Notes: a model not told the origin generated them from the letters alone. Positions 49,653 through 59,563 are shown, numbered from the stretch's first letter. The stretch is 64,000 bases of DNA from Vibrio rumoiensis (GCF_002218045.2 NZ_AP018686.1:558001-622000); one strand, 5' to 3'. Numbers and translations: made by a program.

Positions 49653-51083
49653 ATGAGCCAAGAACATCAGCTTGAGCATAATTATAACTACACGGTCGTA
49701 CGTCAATTTGCCTTAGTTACCATACTTTGGGGGATTGTTGGTATGAGCGTGGGGGTTTTAATTGCTGCTCAATTAGTCTGGCCACAGCTTAACTTTGATA
49801 CGCCGTGGTTGACGTACAGCCGTTTACGTCCATTACATACAAATGCCGTGATCTTTGCGTTTGGTACAAGTGCCCTATTCGCGTCATCATATTATGTTGT
49901 ACAAAGAACCTGTAAAACACGTTTATTTGGTGGTTTATTAGTCCCGTTCACATTCTGGGGATGGCAGGCAATTATATTATCCGCTGTTATCTCTTTACCT
50001 TTGGGCTATACAACAAGTAAAGAATATGCCGAATTAGAATGGCCTATCGACATTGCAATTGCGGTGGTTTGGGTTGCTTATGCGGTGGTGTTCTTTGGAA
50101 CCTTGATTAAGAGAAAAACCTCACATATTTATGTGGCTAACTGGTTCTTTGGTGGTTTCATATTAACGGTTGCCGTTTTACATATTGTAAACAGTATGGC
50201 GATTCCCGTTTCTTTTGGTAAGTCATATTCCATTTATTCTGGCGCTGTCGATGCCATGATTCAATGGTGGTATGGACATAATGCGGTAGGCTTCCTATTA
50301 ACGGCAGGCTTCCTAGGTATGATGTATTACTTTGTACCAAAGCAAGCAGAACGTCCTGTTTACTCTTATCGTCTATCTATAGTCCATTTCTGGGGGTTAA
50401 TCTCTCTTTATATTTGGGCTGGTCCTCACCACCTTCATTATACGGCTCTTCCTGATTGGACTCAGTCATTAGGGATGGTGATGTCTGTGATCTTATTCGT
50501 TCCTTCTTGGGGCGGTATGATCAACGGTATTATGACTCTATCTGGCGCTTGGCATAAACTGCGTTACGATCCAATTCTGCGTTTCTTGATTGTTTCACTG
50601 TCTTTCTATGGTATGTCTACCTTTGAAGGTCCAATGATGGCTATTAAGACAGTAAATGCCCTCTCTCATTACACTGACTGGACCATTGGCCATGTGCATT
50701 CTGGTGCGTTAGGCTGGGTTGCAATGGTGACTATTGGTTCACTATACCATCTAATTCCTAAGCTGTTTGGTCAAGAGCGTATGTACTCTATCAAACTGAT
50801 CAATGTTCACTTCTGGCTTGCGACTATCGGTACTGTACTGTACATCGTTGCTATGTGGATTTCAGGTGTGATGCAAGGTTTGATGTGGCGTGCAGTGAAT
50901 GCTGATGGCACATTAACTTATAGCTTTGTTGAAACGGTTGAAGCATCTCACCCATTCTACCTAGTTCGCTTTATTGGTGGTGTGATCATTGTGTCTGGTA
51001 TGTTGTTGATGGCTTATAACACGTACAAAACGATTTCTGCGCCAAAGGAAAGCTTGAAAGCTATTCCTCAACCGGCTTTATAG
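49653..51083 (+). CDS. ccoN: cbb3-type cytochrome c oxidase, catalytic subunit I
   Basis: A 476-residue catalytic subunit with twelve membrane segments. Haem and copper ligand histidines are visible in LRPLHTNAVIFAFGT, WWYGHNAVGFLLTAGFLGM, WAGPHHLHYTALPDW and DWTIGHVHSGALGWV. It reduces oxygen to water with high affinity. The ATG at 49653 is used; an alternative start lies five codons upstream. First gene of ccoNOQP. No clear FNR box was found in the upstream gap. Confidence 0.97.
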   Translation: MSQEHQLEHNYNYTVVRQFALVTILWGIVGMSVGVLIAAQLVWPQLNFDTPWLTYSRLRPLHTNAVIFAFGTSALFASSYYVVQRTCKTRLFGGLLVPFTFWGWQAIILSAVISLPLGYTTSKEYAELEWPIDIAIAVVWVAYAVVFFGTLIKRKTSHIYVANWFFGGFILTVAVLHIVNSMAIPVSFGKSYSIYSGAVDAMIQWWYGHNAVGFLLTAGFLGMMYYFVPKQAERPVYSYRLSIVHFWGLISLYIWAGPHHLHYTALPDWTQSLGMVMSVILFVPSWGGMINGIMTLSGAWHKLRYDPILRFLIVSLSFYGMSTFEGPMMAIKTVNALSHYTDWTIGHVHSGALGWVAMVTIGSLYHLIPKLFGQERMYSIKLINVHFWLATIGTVLYIVAMWISGVMQGLMWRAVNADGTLTYSFVETVEASHPFYLVRFIGGVIIVSGMLLMAYNTYKTISAPKESLKAIPQPAL

Positions 51084-51089
51084 GAGGCT

Positions 51090-51713
51090 ATGAATATGAG
51101 TTCGAATAAGAATCGCCATTCAATAGTCGAAAAGAACGTCGGTCTATTGGCAATTTTAATGGTTTTCGGTATCAGCTTAGGGGCATTGGTTGAGATCACG
51201 CCACTAATTTTCCAAAAGCAGACAACAGAACCTGTTGAGGATTTAAAACCTTATACAGCACTCCAAATGGAAGGTCGTGATATCTACATCCGCGAAGGTT
51301 GTAGTGTTTGCCACAGCCAAATGATTCGTCCATTCCGTTCTGAAACAGAGCGTTATGGCCATTACTCTGTTGCAGGTGAATCAGTATGGGAACATCCGTT
51401 TCTATGGGGTTCTAAGCGTACAGGCCCTGATCTAGCTCGTGTAGGTGGACGTTATTCTGATGAATGGCATCGTGTTCATTTAATTGATCCACGTGAAGTT
51501 GTTCCTGAATCTATCATGCCTGGTTACCCGTGGTTGGCGGAAAATAAGTTAACTGGTGAATATACCGAGCAGAAGCTTAGAATATTCCGTGATGATTTTG
51601 GCGTGCCTTACACTGATGAACAGATTGCTAATGCTAAGAAAGATGTTGAAGGTAAAACTGAGCTAGACGCTTTGGTTGCTTATCTACAATCTCTTGGCCA
51701 TGCAATGAAATGA
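51090..51713 (+). CDS. ccoO: cbb3-type cytochrome c oxidase, monohaem subunit II
   Basis: A 207-residue subunit with one N-terminal membrane anchor and a cytochrome c domain. The haem site is CSVCH in REGCSVCHSQMIRP. The methionine ligand follows in ESIMPGYPWL. It starts 6 bases after ccoN with a GGAGG site. Confidence 0.97.
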   Translation: MNMSSNKNRHSIVEKNVGLLAILMVFGISLGALVEITPLIFQKQTTEPVEDLKPYTALQMEGRDIYIREGCSVCHSQMIRPFRSETERYGHYSVAGESVWEHPFLWGSKRTGPDLARVGGRYSDEWHRVHLIDPREVVPESIMPGYPWLAENKLTGEYTEQKLRIFRDDFGVPYTDEQIANAKKDVEGKTELDALVAYLQSLGHAMK

Positions 51714-51723
51714 GGAGAGTGAT

Positions 51724-51900
51724 ATGGATATCGTAACAATTCATAGTATCTGGACTCTTGTTTTATTCATCAGCTTTTGTGGCGTTGTGTGGTGGGCTTA
51801 CGGAAGTAAAAGTCGCCAGTCACGTTTTGATGAAGCGGCAAATATCATTTTTGATGATGAACCAGCTGAATCAGATAAAAAACAGGGAGGAATGCAGTAA
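51724..51900 (+). CDS. ccoQ: cbb3-type cytochrome c oxidase, small subunit
   Basis: A 58-residue protein with one membrane segment (TLVLFISFCGVVWWAYGS), followed by an acidic tail. Its position between ccoO and ccoP and size identify it as CcoQ (FixQ), a stability factor of the complex. The stop codon overlaps the ccoP start (TAATG). Confidence 0.93.
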   Translation: MDIVTIHSIWTLVLFISFCGVVWWAYGSKSRQSRFDEAANIIFDDEPAESDKKQGGMQ

Positions 51901-52892
51901 TGACTACATTCTGGAGTGTTTGGATTACCGTTATTACAATAGGAACTATCCTTGGTATTGCTGCCATCTTGATCTGGTGCTTGAAAGATAAGATGGGTGT
52001 AGAAGAAGGTGCGGATATGGGGCATGAATACGATGGTATTCGTGAGCTCAACAACCCACTTCCTAAATGGTGGACCTATTTATTTTTCTCAACGTTTATT
52101 TTCGCAGCTATCTACTTAGCTTTGTTCCCAGGTCTTGGAAACTACCCTGGCCTATTAGGTTGGACAAGTTCAGCGCAGCAAGTGAAATCGGTTGAAGAAA
52201 TGAAAGCGTCGATTAAATCTGCGCAAGAAAATAAGCAATTGGATCAATATGCAAAAGAGTTAGATGATGCTGATAAATTTTACGGTGAATCATTTAAACA
52301 ACTTGCTTATAGCGATGATGGTTCAGCATATAGAAGCTTGCCTGAGATTGCTGCCGATCCTGATGCCTTACGTGTCGGTCAGAATTTATTTCTGCAAAAC
52401 TGTTCTCAGTGTCATGGATCGGATGCTCGAGGCCAAAAAGGTTTCCCTAATTTAACTGACCATGCTTGGTTATATGGTGGTGAGCCTGAAGCCATCTTGA
52501 CGACTATCCGTCAAGGTCGTGTCGGAGCGATGCCTGCTTGGGGTGAAACATTTGGTGAAGATGGTGTTCGTGAAGTTGTCAGCTATGTCTTGAGTCTATC
52601 TGGGCGTAAAGTTAACTCACGTGAAGCCGCTGCTGGTAAAGTTCGCTTTGCGGCTTGTGCTGCCTGTCATGGTACTGATGGTAAAGGCAACCCTGCGTTT
52701 GGTGCACCAGATCTGACTGATAAAGATTGGTTATTTGGTGATTCTCGAGCAGACGTAACAGAGACTGTCACTTATGGTCGTCAAGGCGTAATGCCAGCTT
52801 GGGGAAATATCTTAGGTGAAGATAAAGTCCACCTTGTCGCGGCTTATGTTTGGAGTTTAAGCAATCCAAATCAGCCTGAATCGGCTAAATAA
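51900..52892 (+). CDS. ccoP: cbb3-type cytochrome c oxidase, dihaem subunit III
   Basis: A 330-residue subunit with two membrane segments and two cytochrome c domains (CSQCH at about residue 163 and CAACH at about residue 251). Each domain has a following methionine ligand (GAMPAWG and GVMPAWG). It passes electrons from cytochrome c to CcoO/CcoN. Last gene of ccoNOQP, followed by a terminator. Confidence 0.97.
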   Translation: MTTFWSVWITVITIGTILGIAAILIWCLKDKMGVEEGADMGHEYDGIRELNNPLPKWWTYLFFSTFIFAAIYLALFPGLGNYPGLLGWTSSAQQVKSVEEMKASIKSAQENKQLDQYAKELDDADKFYGESFKQLAYSDDGSAYRSLPEIAADPDALRVGQNLFLQNCSQCHGSDARGQKGFPNLTDHAWLYGGEPEAILTTIRQGRVGAMPAWGETFGEDGVREVVSYVLSLSGRKVNSREAAAGKVRFAACAACHGTDGKGNPAFGAPDLTDKDWLFGDSRADVTETVTYGRQGVMPAWGNILGEDKVHLVAAYVWSLSNPNQPESAK

Positions 52893-52908
52893 TAATAATA
52901 AGTGGTTT

Positions 52909-52935
52909 AACAGCCCCTAAATGGGGCTGTTTTTT
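52909..52935 (+). terminator. Terminator of ccoNOQP
   Basis: AACAGCCCC (52909-52917) pairs with GGGGCTGTT (52923-52931), five-base loop, then T-run. It probably sets a lower level for the maturation genes after it. Confidence 0.88.
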
Positions 52936-52969
52936 CTTATATCTATTTCGTTTTATTTGTGAGAACACT

Positions 52970-53449
52970 ATGCAAAAGCCCTGGTATAAACAATTTTGGC
53001 CTTGGTTTCTAATTTTCCTTCCTATGTGTGCTGTGGTTGGTAGCTTTGTGACACTTGGGCTATTTACTAAAAATAGTGTTGATCTGGTTTCAGAAAATTA
53101 CTATCAAGAAGGTAAAGGTATCAATGTTGACTTGACTAAGATACACGTCGCCAAAGGCTTTAAGCTTAATGCTAGTGTTGTCTCGACACCTGAAGGTATA
53201 ACTTTTAAATTGGATAAAGGAAAATTACCACTTTATCCTGCGCTAAAAGTGAAGTTTACTCACCGGACTCTCCCGGATCGAGATTTTGAAAAAACGCTGA
53301 GTTCTGATGCCAATGGTAACTATCGTCTTAACCTAGATACACCGTTACAAGGCCCTTGGTTTATAAAACTAGAACCACATAATCAAGAATGGATTATTCA
53401 AGGAAAAGTGACTTTTCCGACTAAAACTCCAACCGTTTTACTTGATTAA
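52970..53449 (+). CDS. ccoH: cbb3 oxidase assembly protein CcoH (FixH)
   Basis: A 159-residue protein with one N-terminal membrane segment (FWPWFLIFLPMCAVVGSF) and a periplasmic beta domain; DLVSENYYQEGKGINVDL is the FixH signature. Its role is assembly of the cbb3 complex. It starts the maturation gene group. Confidence 0.9.
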   Translation: MQKPWYKQFWPWFLIFLPMCAVVGSFVTLGLFTKNSVDLVSENYYQEGKGINVDLTKIHVAKGFKLNASVVSTPEGITFKLDKGKLPLYPALKVKFTHRTLPDRDFEKTLSSDANGNYRLNLDTPLQGPWFIKLEPHNQEWIIQGKVTFPTKTPTVLLD

Positions 53450-53458
53450 GGCGTAAAT

Positions 53459-55849
53459 ATGTCTGATCTATCGACGCAGCAAGAATGTTATCACTGTGGT
53501 GATAGCGTCCCTCCTGAGACTAATTTAAATGTCGAAATACTCGGCCTTTCTCGTCCAATGTGTTGCCCTGGTTGTCAGTCAGTGGCTCAAACCATTGTAG
53601 AGAGTGGTCTTGTTTCTTATTATCAATATCGCACTAGCCAAGCAGAAAAAGCTGAACTTGTTCCCGAGCAGTTACAAAAACTGATCCATTATGATAATGA
53701 AGATGTTCAAAGAGAATTTGTTCGACAAAATGAGCAACATCGAGAGGTGACATTGTCACTTGAGGGTGTTTCTTGTGCAGCTTGTGCTTGGCTGATAGAA
53801 AAGCAACTTATGGCTTGTACTGGTGTGATTCTTATTCGGGCCAACATCACGACTCACCGGGCTATTTTACGTTGGGACAACGACAAGGTTCATCTAAGTG
53901 AGCTATTAAAAAACATTCATCAACTTGGTTATAAAGCGGCCCCTTTTGAGCCTAATAAGCAAGAAGAAAGTTATCATCAAATGATGAAGCAGTACCTCTA
54001 TCGTTTAGGGGTGGCAGGTCTAGCTACTATGCAAGTCATGATGCTTGCTATTGCTTTATATTTTGAAGTCTTTTCTGATTTAGATAGCGAGTTTAAACAA
54101 TACTTACGTCTAGTGAGTTTGATATTTGCTACTCCTGTTCTACTCTATTCTGCTCAGCCTTTCTATATCAATGCTTGGCGTAGCTTGAAAGCAAGAACCT
54201 TAGGTATGGATGTGCCTGTTTCTATCGCGCTCATTTTTGCTTATGTCTCAAGTTTATGGGCAACGGTAGCGGGAAAAGGTGAAGTGTTTTTTGAATCTAT
54301 TTCAATGTTTACCTTCTTTCTCTTAGTTGGACGTTTTTTAGAAATGCGGGCCCGTCGTAAAGCGGCTACCGCTAGTGCGAACTTATTGAAATTGGTTCCT
54401 GCTATGGCGAGAAAACTTGATGGTACACAAGTTCCGGTTCGTAGTTTAGTCGTTGGAGATTGTATTCGAGTCTTACCAGGTGAACATATCCCAGCTGATG
54501 GCCAAATTATCATCGGAACTACCCAGGTGGATGAATCTATGTTAACCGGAGAATCCATTCCTGTACTAAAGAACCTAGAGGATTTTGTATACGCTGGTAC
54601 GATGAATGTTGGTGAGTCTTTTGAATTACGAGTGACATGCCATAAAGCCGACTCAGCCATTTCAAATATCGTTCGACTGCAAGATGAAGCTCAACTATCT
54701 AAGCCCAAAATTGCGGAAATAGCGGATCATGTCGCTAAGTACTTTGTTGCTATTATTTTAATTATTGCTGGTGCTACTTGGTTTTATTGGCATCAACATC
54801 AACCAGATTCAGCCTTTTGGATTATGCTTTCGGTTTTAGTGGCGACGTGTCCATGTGCCCTATCGCTTGCCACTCCAACCGCTGTGACTTGTTCGACTTC
54901 AAAACTAGGCAGTCTAGGTATTTTATTACGCAAAGGACACGTGTTTGAGACGTTATGCCAAGTTAATCATATTGTGTTAGATAAAACGGGAACGTTAACT
55001 GAAGGGAATATTGAAATTAGTGATACTGAAATACTCGACAATCAATATACCACCTCACAAGCGCTCGTTATCGCTGCAAGTTTAGAGCAACACGCTAATC
55101 ACCCGATATCTAAAGCTTTCCAGCAATTTTCATCTGAAAATATTAAAATGGAAAATGTTTCTAATATCATTGGTTCCGGTGTATATGCTGAATATTCCGG
55201 ACATACTTGGCGCATTGGCACTTTATCATTTGCTTTAAACCGTGATGATGCGAAATCGATAGCACCTCAAGCTTCCTCAATTTATTTATCATGCGATCAA
55301 CGACTAATCGCTCGTTTTGAATACACGGATCCTATTCGTAAAGAAAGTTTGAGATTTATCAAAAAATTACAAGAAGCGAATATTGATATTACCCTTTTAA
55401 CGGGCGATTCTGAAGTGAATACCAAAAGAGTGGCATCAACCCTTGGTATTGCTCAGTATCAATGTTCAGCCAAGCCAGAAGATAAATTATCTTTCCTACA
55501 AGCACTGAATAAACATAAGGTTACATTGATGGTCGGTGATGGTATTAATGATGCTCCAACGCTTGCCGGTGCACACCTTTCTGTTGCGATGGGCGGTGGT
55601 TCGGATGTTGCTAAAGCTTCTGCGGATATGGTTCTTCTAGGTGATAAATTGAATAAAGTTCTTGAAGCTCGAGAGCTAGCCATTAAAACTCGTGGTATTA
55701 TCCGACAAAATTTAGCTTGGGCTTTAGGGTATAATGTTCTGATTTTACCTCTTGCTGTGATGGGATTCGTTGCTCCTTATTTTGCTGTAATTGGTATGTC
55801 TGCTAGCTCAATCATAGTCGTGACAAACTCTCTTCGGCTATTGAAATAA
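53459..55849 (+). CDS. ccoI: Copper-transporting P-type ATPase CcoI (FixI)
   Basis: A 796-residue copper pump that supplies Cu to the cbb3 oxidase. The N-terminus has a CYHCGD zinc/metal site and CCPGCQ, then a metal-binding domain with SCAACAW. Eight membrane segments are expected, with CPC in ATCPCALSLAT. Catalytic loops follow: TGES, DKTGTLTEG (phosphorylated Asp), GDGINDAPTLAG. It starts 9 bases after ccoH. No ccoG gene is present between ccoP and ccoH. Confidence 0.95.
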   Translation: MSDLSTQQECYHCGDSVPPETNLNVEILGLSRPMCCPGCQSVAQTIVESGLVSYYQYRTSQAEKAELVPEQLQKLIHYDNEDVQREFVRQNEQHREVTLSLEGVSCAACAWLIEKQLMACTGVILIRANITTHRAILRWDNDKVHLSELLKNIHQLGYKAAPFEPNKQEESYHQMMKQYLYRLGVAGLATMQVMMLAIALYFEVFSDLDSEFKQYLRLVSLIFATPVLLYSAQPFYINAWRSLKARTLGMDVPVSIALIFAYVSSLWATVAGKGEVFFESISMFTFFLLVGRFLEMRARRKAATASANLLKLVPAMARKLDGTQVPVRSLVVGDCIRVLPGEHIPADGQIIIGTTQVDESMLTGESIPVLKNLEDFVYAGTMNVGESFELRVTCHKADSAISNIVRLQDEAQLSKPKIAEIADHVAKYFVAIILIIAGATWFYWHQHQPDSAFWIMLSVLVATCPCALSLATPTAVTCSTSKLGSLGILLRKGHVFETLCQVNHIVLDKTGTLTEGNIEISDTEILDNQYTTSQALVIAASLEQHANHPISKAFQQFSSENIKMENVSNIIGSGVYAEYSGHTWRIGTLSFALNRDDAKSIAPQASSIYLSCDQRLIARFEYTDPIRKESLRFIKKLQEANIDITLLTGDSEVNTKRVASTLGIAQYQCSAKPEDKLSFLQALNKHKVTLMVGDGINDAPTLAGAHLSVAMGGGSDVAKASADMVLLGDKLNKVLEARELAIKTRGIIRQNLAWALGYNVLILPLAVMGFVAPYFAVIGMSASSIIVVTNSLRLLK

Positions 55850-55862
55850 GGTTATTACAATA

Positions 55863-56048
55863 ATGGCAAGTTTGTATTTATTAATTCCGATCGCCATCAT
55901 TTTTGTCTGTCTTGCTGTTGCTTTATTTATATGGGCAGTAAAAACCGACCAATTTGATGATCTCGACCGACAAGGCCATAGTATTTTATTTGATGATAGC
56001 GATGAAGCTAAGCCAGCTTCTGTTGAACACAAAGATAAAAAGCTATGA
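55863..56048 (+). CDS. ccoS: cbb3 oxidase maturation protein CcoS
   Basis: A 61-residue protein with one membrane segment (LYLLIPIAIIFVCLAVALFI) followed by WAVKTDQFDDLDRQGHSILFDD, the family signature. Needed for cofactor insertion in cbb3 oxidases. It overlaps the next gene by four bases (ATGA). Confidence 0.93.
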   Translation: MASLYLLIPIAIIFVCLAVALFIWAVKTDQFDDLDRQGHSILFDDSDEAKPASVEHKDKKL

Positions 56049-56716
56049 ACTCTGACTTAATCGCCGCTTTTTTTATCGGTTTACTCGGTGCTGGCCATTG
56101 TATGGGAATGTGTGGTGGTATTGCCTCACTCATGAATTTGGGGCAAGTTTCCTCAAGTCGTCAATGGTTAAACCCTCTTTGTTATAATATAGGCCGCTTA
56201 CTCAGCTATACTTTAGTTGGAGCAATTATCGGCGGTTCTATTTCAACCATTTCAACTTACTCTGGTATTAATGAACCACTTAACTGGTTGAAGCTTTTAT
56301 CCGCTGTTTTTATGCTTTTGCTGGCTTTATACATAGGCCAATGGTGGAATGCTCTTTTATGGTTTGAAAAAGCGGGCCAAGGCATATGGAAATATATTTC
56401 ACCATTAGGACAAAAATTATTACCCGTTAAACATCCTCTTTATGCCATACCATTTGGTTTTGTTTGGGGCTGGATCCCATGTGGATTAGTCTATTCAATG
56501 CTTACTTGGTCAGCTGCTGCAGGTGATTTTATTAATGGAGGGTTAATAATGCTGGCCTTTGGTCTTGGTACTTTGCCTCTAATGTTAGCTGTTGGTGTGA
56601 GCGCGGCAAAATTAAACCAAGTGGCTAAATCCTTATTATTCAGACGCGTTGGTGCAAGTGTTTTATTGGCCTATGCCTTATTCCAATTGTATCAAGGGGT
56701 TGTCCGTTTAGTCTGA
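56045..56716 (+). CDS. Sulfite exporter TauE/SafE-like membrane protein
   Basis: A 223-residue protein with six or seven membrane segments, with GAGHCMGMCGGI near the start (Cys-rich, as in the DsbD-like/UreH family) and GWIPCGLVYSML later. In Vibrio it stands between ccoS and fnr, as here. It is probably a metal or thiol-related transport component in oxidase maturation; the substrate is not known. Confidence 0.85.
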   Translation: MNSDLIAAFFIGLLGAGHCMGMCGGIASLMNLGQVSSSRQWLNPLCYNIGRLLSYTLVGAIIGGSISTISTYSGINEPLNWLKLLSAVFMLLLALYIGQWWNALLWFEKAGQGIWKYISPLGQKLLPVKHPLYAIPFGFVWGWIPCGLVYSMLTWSAAAGDFINGGLIMLAFGLGTLPLMLAVGVSAAKLNQVAKSLLFRRVGASVLLAYALFQLYQGVVRLV

Positions 56717-56775
56717 CATAACTGCTCTATCAAATAATTTTCTGCTGTCCTTTAGTGGTATGAGATGCTAAAATC

Positions 56776-56789
56776 TTGATGTATATCAA
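56776..56789. promoter_or_regulatory. FNR box in front of fnr
   Basis: TTGATGTATATCAA is a perfect FNR consensus site, centred about 27 bases upstream of the fnr start codon. This close to the start it probably acts by blocking the promoter (autorepression), as known in E. coli fnr. Confidence 0.82.
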
Positions 56790-56809
56790 TTAAAACTGCT
56801 CGGTATTTT

Positions 56810-57556
56810 ATGATTTCAGATAACGCAAAAACGAAACGAGTCCAATCTGGTGGTTGTGCAATTCACTGCCAGGATTGCAGCATCAGTCAATTATGCATTC
56901 CGTTTACACTGAATGATTCGGAACTGGATCAACTTGATGAAATTATTGAGCGTAAAAAACCTGTCCAGAAAGGACAAGAGATTTTTAAAGCTGGCGATGA
57001 GCTAAAATCACTTTATGCCATTCGTTCCGGTACGATAAAAAGTTACACCATAACAGAGCAAGGTGACGAACAAATCACCGCATTTCATCTAGCGGGTGAT
57101 CTTATTGGCTTTGATGCGATTAATAACAATGCTCACCCTAGTTTTGCACAAGCTCTTGAAACGTCGATGGTTTGTGAGATTCCATACGAAACGTTGGATG
57201 AACTGTCTGGACAAATGCCTAAATTACGCCAGCAAATCATGCGTTTAATGAGTAATGAAATCAAAGGCGATCAAGACATGATCTTGCTCTTGTCTAAAAA
57301 GAATGCGGAAGAACGTTTGGCTGCATTCCTATATAGTTTATCGACCCGATTCTCACAACGTGGCTTCTCCCCTCGTGAATTCCGATTAACGATGACTCGT
57401 GGTGATATTGGTAATTATCTTGGTTTAACCGTCGAAACGATCAGTCGTCTTCTTGGTCGTTTCCAGAAGAGCAATATATTGAGTGTTAAAGGCAAGTACA
57501 TTACGATTATCGATCATGATGCGCTGCAATTGTTAGCGGGCTTCTCTGACGAATAA
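56810..57556 (+). CDS. fnr: Oxygen-sensing regulator FNR
   Basis: A 248-residue CRP-family regulator. Its oxygen-labile 4Fe-4S cluster is bound by Cys20, Cys23, Cys29 and Cys122, all conserved here (GCAIHCQDCSISQLC and SMVCEIPYE). The C-terminal helix-turn-helix reads TRGDIGNYLGLTVETISRLLGRF with the recognition helix ETISR. It follows the oxidase genes, which are its usual targets, and is followed by a terminator. Confidence 0.96.
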   Translation: MISDNAKTKRVQSGGCAIHCQDCSISQLCIPFTLNDSELDQLDEIIERKKPVQKGQEIFKAGDELKSLYAIRSGTIKSYTITEQGDEQITAFHLAGDLIGFDAINNNAHPSFAQALETSMVCEIPYETLDELSGQMPKLRQQIMRLMSNEIKGDQDMILLLSKKNAEERLAAFLYSLSTRFSQRGFSPREFRLTMTRGDIGNYLGLTVETISRLLGRFQKSNILSVKGKYITIIDHDALQLLAGFSDE

Positions 57557-57579
57557 AAAGAAAATCCCATATAGTTAAT

Positions 57580-57615
57580 AAAGCCGCTCAGTATTTTACT
57601 TAGCGGCTTTTTTCT
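57580..57615 (+). terminator. Terminator of fnr
   Basis: AAAGCCGCT (57580-57588) pairs with AGCGGCTTT (57602-57610), then T-run. Thirty bases before the IS1634-family element. Confidence 0.85.
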
Positions 57616-57647
57616 TTCTAAAATCAAGCTTCTGTCACTAATAATTC

Positions 57648-59424
57648 TTATAACCGTCATTCCGCAGCCAATTTCAGAATTAAAACAATGTGATCCAGTG
57701 ATCGTTTACAAATGTTAGTGCGACAGACCTCTTGACCGCGATCCCCAGTTTTGATCTATTACTGTTATTTAACGGTCACTTTATTATGTCTGCTGCTCAA
57801 CCTGTCATTAAACGCCTAGATCACTTAGGGCTGATCGCTGCTTTCTGCCATGAAATCGGTTTACCTGGTATTATTGATCGCATCATTCCCAAGTACTCGG
57901 ATCATAACGTTTCACATGGCGATGCGGTCTTGGCGATGATTCTCAATGGTCTTGGCTTTCACAGCAGAACGCTGCATATGTTTTCTGACTTCTTCGAGAC
58001 GAAGCCTGTTGCCAAGTTGCTTGCTAAAGATATTGAAGCTCACCATTTAACGGACGATGTACTCGGACGCACGTTAGATGCTTTATATGAAGCAGATGTC
58101 TCCGCACTTTATCAAGCGATTGCAGAGCATGTCGTTGATAAGCTAGGACTTAAAACAGACTCTGTACACCTTGATATCACTAGCTTCCATGTCGATGGTG
58201 AATACGCCCAGGACGAAGATCTTAATGCCATCAAGCTGGTAAAAGGCTACAGCCGAGACCACCGTCCAGAGCTAAATCAAGTGGTCCTTGAGTTGATTTG
58301 CGAAAATCAAGCTGGCCTGCCTGTTTACATGCAAGCGCTTAGTGGTAACACCAATGATGCTAAGGCATTCTCAGAAGTCACTAAACGGCATATTCATTGC
58401 CTGAAGGCAGCTCAAAACAGTCGCTACTTCATCGCCGATGCCGCTTTATACACCGAAGAGAGCATTCGTTCACTGGATGAGCAACAACAGAAGTTTATTA
58501 CGCGTGTTCCAATGACCATTAAATCAGCCAAAGAGGCCTTAATGAACCTTGAGCCAGAGCAGCTGAGCCATATCGGCAATGGCTACTCGGGTTGTTGGAT
58601 TGACGCTGATTATGGCTCGGTATCTCAGAAGTGGCTGTTGATTCATAGTGAACAAGCAACCAAGCGAGAACAGGTAACGTTTTATAAGAACTTAGACAAA
58701 AATATCACCAAAGAGCTGAAAGCGCTGGGACAACTAAAGAAAAAGCAGTTTGCTTGCGCAGTGGATGCCGAGCAAGCAATGAGCGACTTCGCCAACCAGT
58801 GTCATTTGCTTGGCTTCGCGCAATCAACCATCGTTAAAGAGCCAATTTATTCAGGTCGTGGTCGGCCGAAGAAAGATGAAAAGCCGACGGGATACCACTA
58901 TTTGATAGATGCTACGCCTTATACCGATCTAGAAAAGGTGAAACTGGCCAAGCTTAAAGTAGGTATGTTTATTCTCGCCACCAACGATACTGACAACACC
59001 GACCTAACAATGGTTGCATTGCTTGAACATTACAAGTCTCAGCAAAAGGTCGAGCGCGGCTTTCGCTTTTTGAAAAGCCCTGAGTTCTTAACATCATCAA
59101 TTTTCCTGAAGAAACCTCAGCGAATCGAGGCACTACTGATGATCATGACGCTGAGCCTACTCGTCTACGCAAGCTTAGAGCACAAAATCCGAGAGAGTCT
59201 CACTAAGACCGAGGAATTCTTTCCTAGCATGGTAAAGAACAAGACGACAACTAAACCGACGGCACGTTGGGTATTCTTAAAATTCGAAGGTATCGACACA
59301 CTCGAATTTGGCGGCCAAAGCTTCATAACGGGTGTTCAAGAGCATCAGACTCGGCTGCTTAAGCTTCTTGGTGTTCTGTATGAAGCAGTTTATTCCTAAA
59401 TTGGCTGCGGAATCTCGGTTATAA
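57648..59424 (+). mobile_element. IS1634-family insertion sequence between fnr and uspE
   Basis: Inverted repeats of 27 bases bound the element, 57648-57674 and 59398-59424, matching in 25 of 27 positions (outer block TTATAACCG, then two mismatches, then ATTCCGCAGCCAATTT). Flanking AATTC and ATTTC could be an imperfect 5-base target duplication. It holds one full-length transposase gene. The insertion separates fnr from uspE, which are neighbours in related species. Confidence 0.9.
57786..59399 (+). CDS. IS1634-family transposase
   Basis: A 537-residue DDE transposase of the IS4-like superfamily. It starts MSAAQPVIKRLDHLGLIAAF with an N-terminal DUF4277-like domain. Catalytic regions are SVHLDITSFHVDGEY (first Asp), RYFIADAALYTEES (second Asp) and KSQQKVERGFRFLKSPEF (Y-x2-Glu region). 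The frame is uninterrupted and the stop codon overlaps the right inverted repeat. The longer frame from 57732 adds 18 unlike residues. Confidence 0.9.
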   Translation: MSAAQPVIKRLDHLGLIAAFCHEIGLPGIIDRIIPKYSDHNVSHGDAVLAMILNGLGFHSRTLHMFSDFFETKPVAKLLAKDIEAHHLTDDVLGRTLDALYEADVSALYQAIAEHVVDKLGLKTDSVHLDITSFHVDGEYAQDEDLNAIKLVKGYSRDHRPELNQVVLELICENQAGLPVYMQALSGNTNDAKAFSEVTKRHIHCLKAAQNSRYFIADAALYTEESIRSLDEQQQKFITRVPMTIKSAKEALMNLEPEQLSHIGNGYSGCWIDADYGSVSQKWLLIHSEQATKREQVTFYKNLDKNITKELKALGQLKKKQFACAVDAEQAMSDFANQCHLLGFAQSTIVKEPIYSGRGRPKKDEKPTGYHYLIDATPYTDLEKVKLAKLKVGMFILATNDTDNTDLTMVALLEHYKSQQKVERGFRFLKSPEFLTSSIFLKKPQRIEALLMIMTLSLLVYASLEHKIRESLTKTEEFFPSMVKNKTTTKPTARWVFLKFEGIDTLEFGGQSFITGVQEHQTRLLKLLGVLYEAVYS

Positions 59425-59563
59425 ATTTCAGCTAAAGTAATAACAGTACCAACGGATTCCTTTGCTGTAAGAATCATGTATGAATCTAGGCATGTCGTCC
59501 CCTTGGTATATTTTGATCAACATTATTTGTCGGTCACTTGAGTGAAGAAAGGGAGTGCTTATT

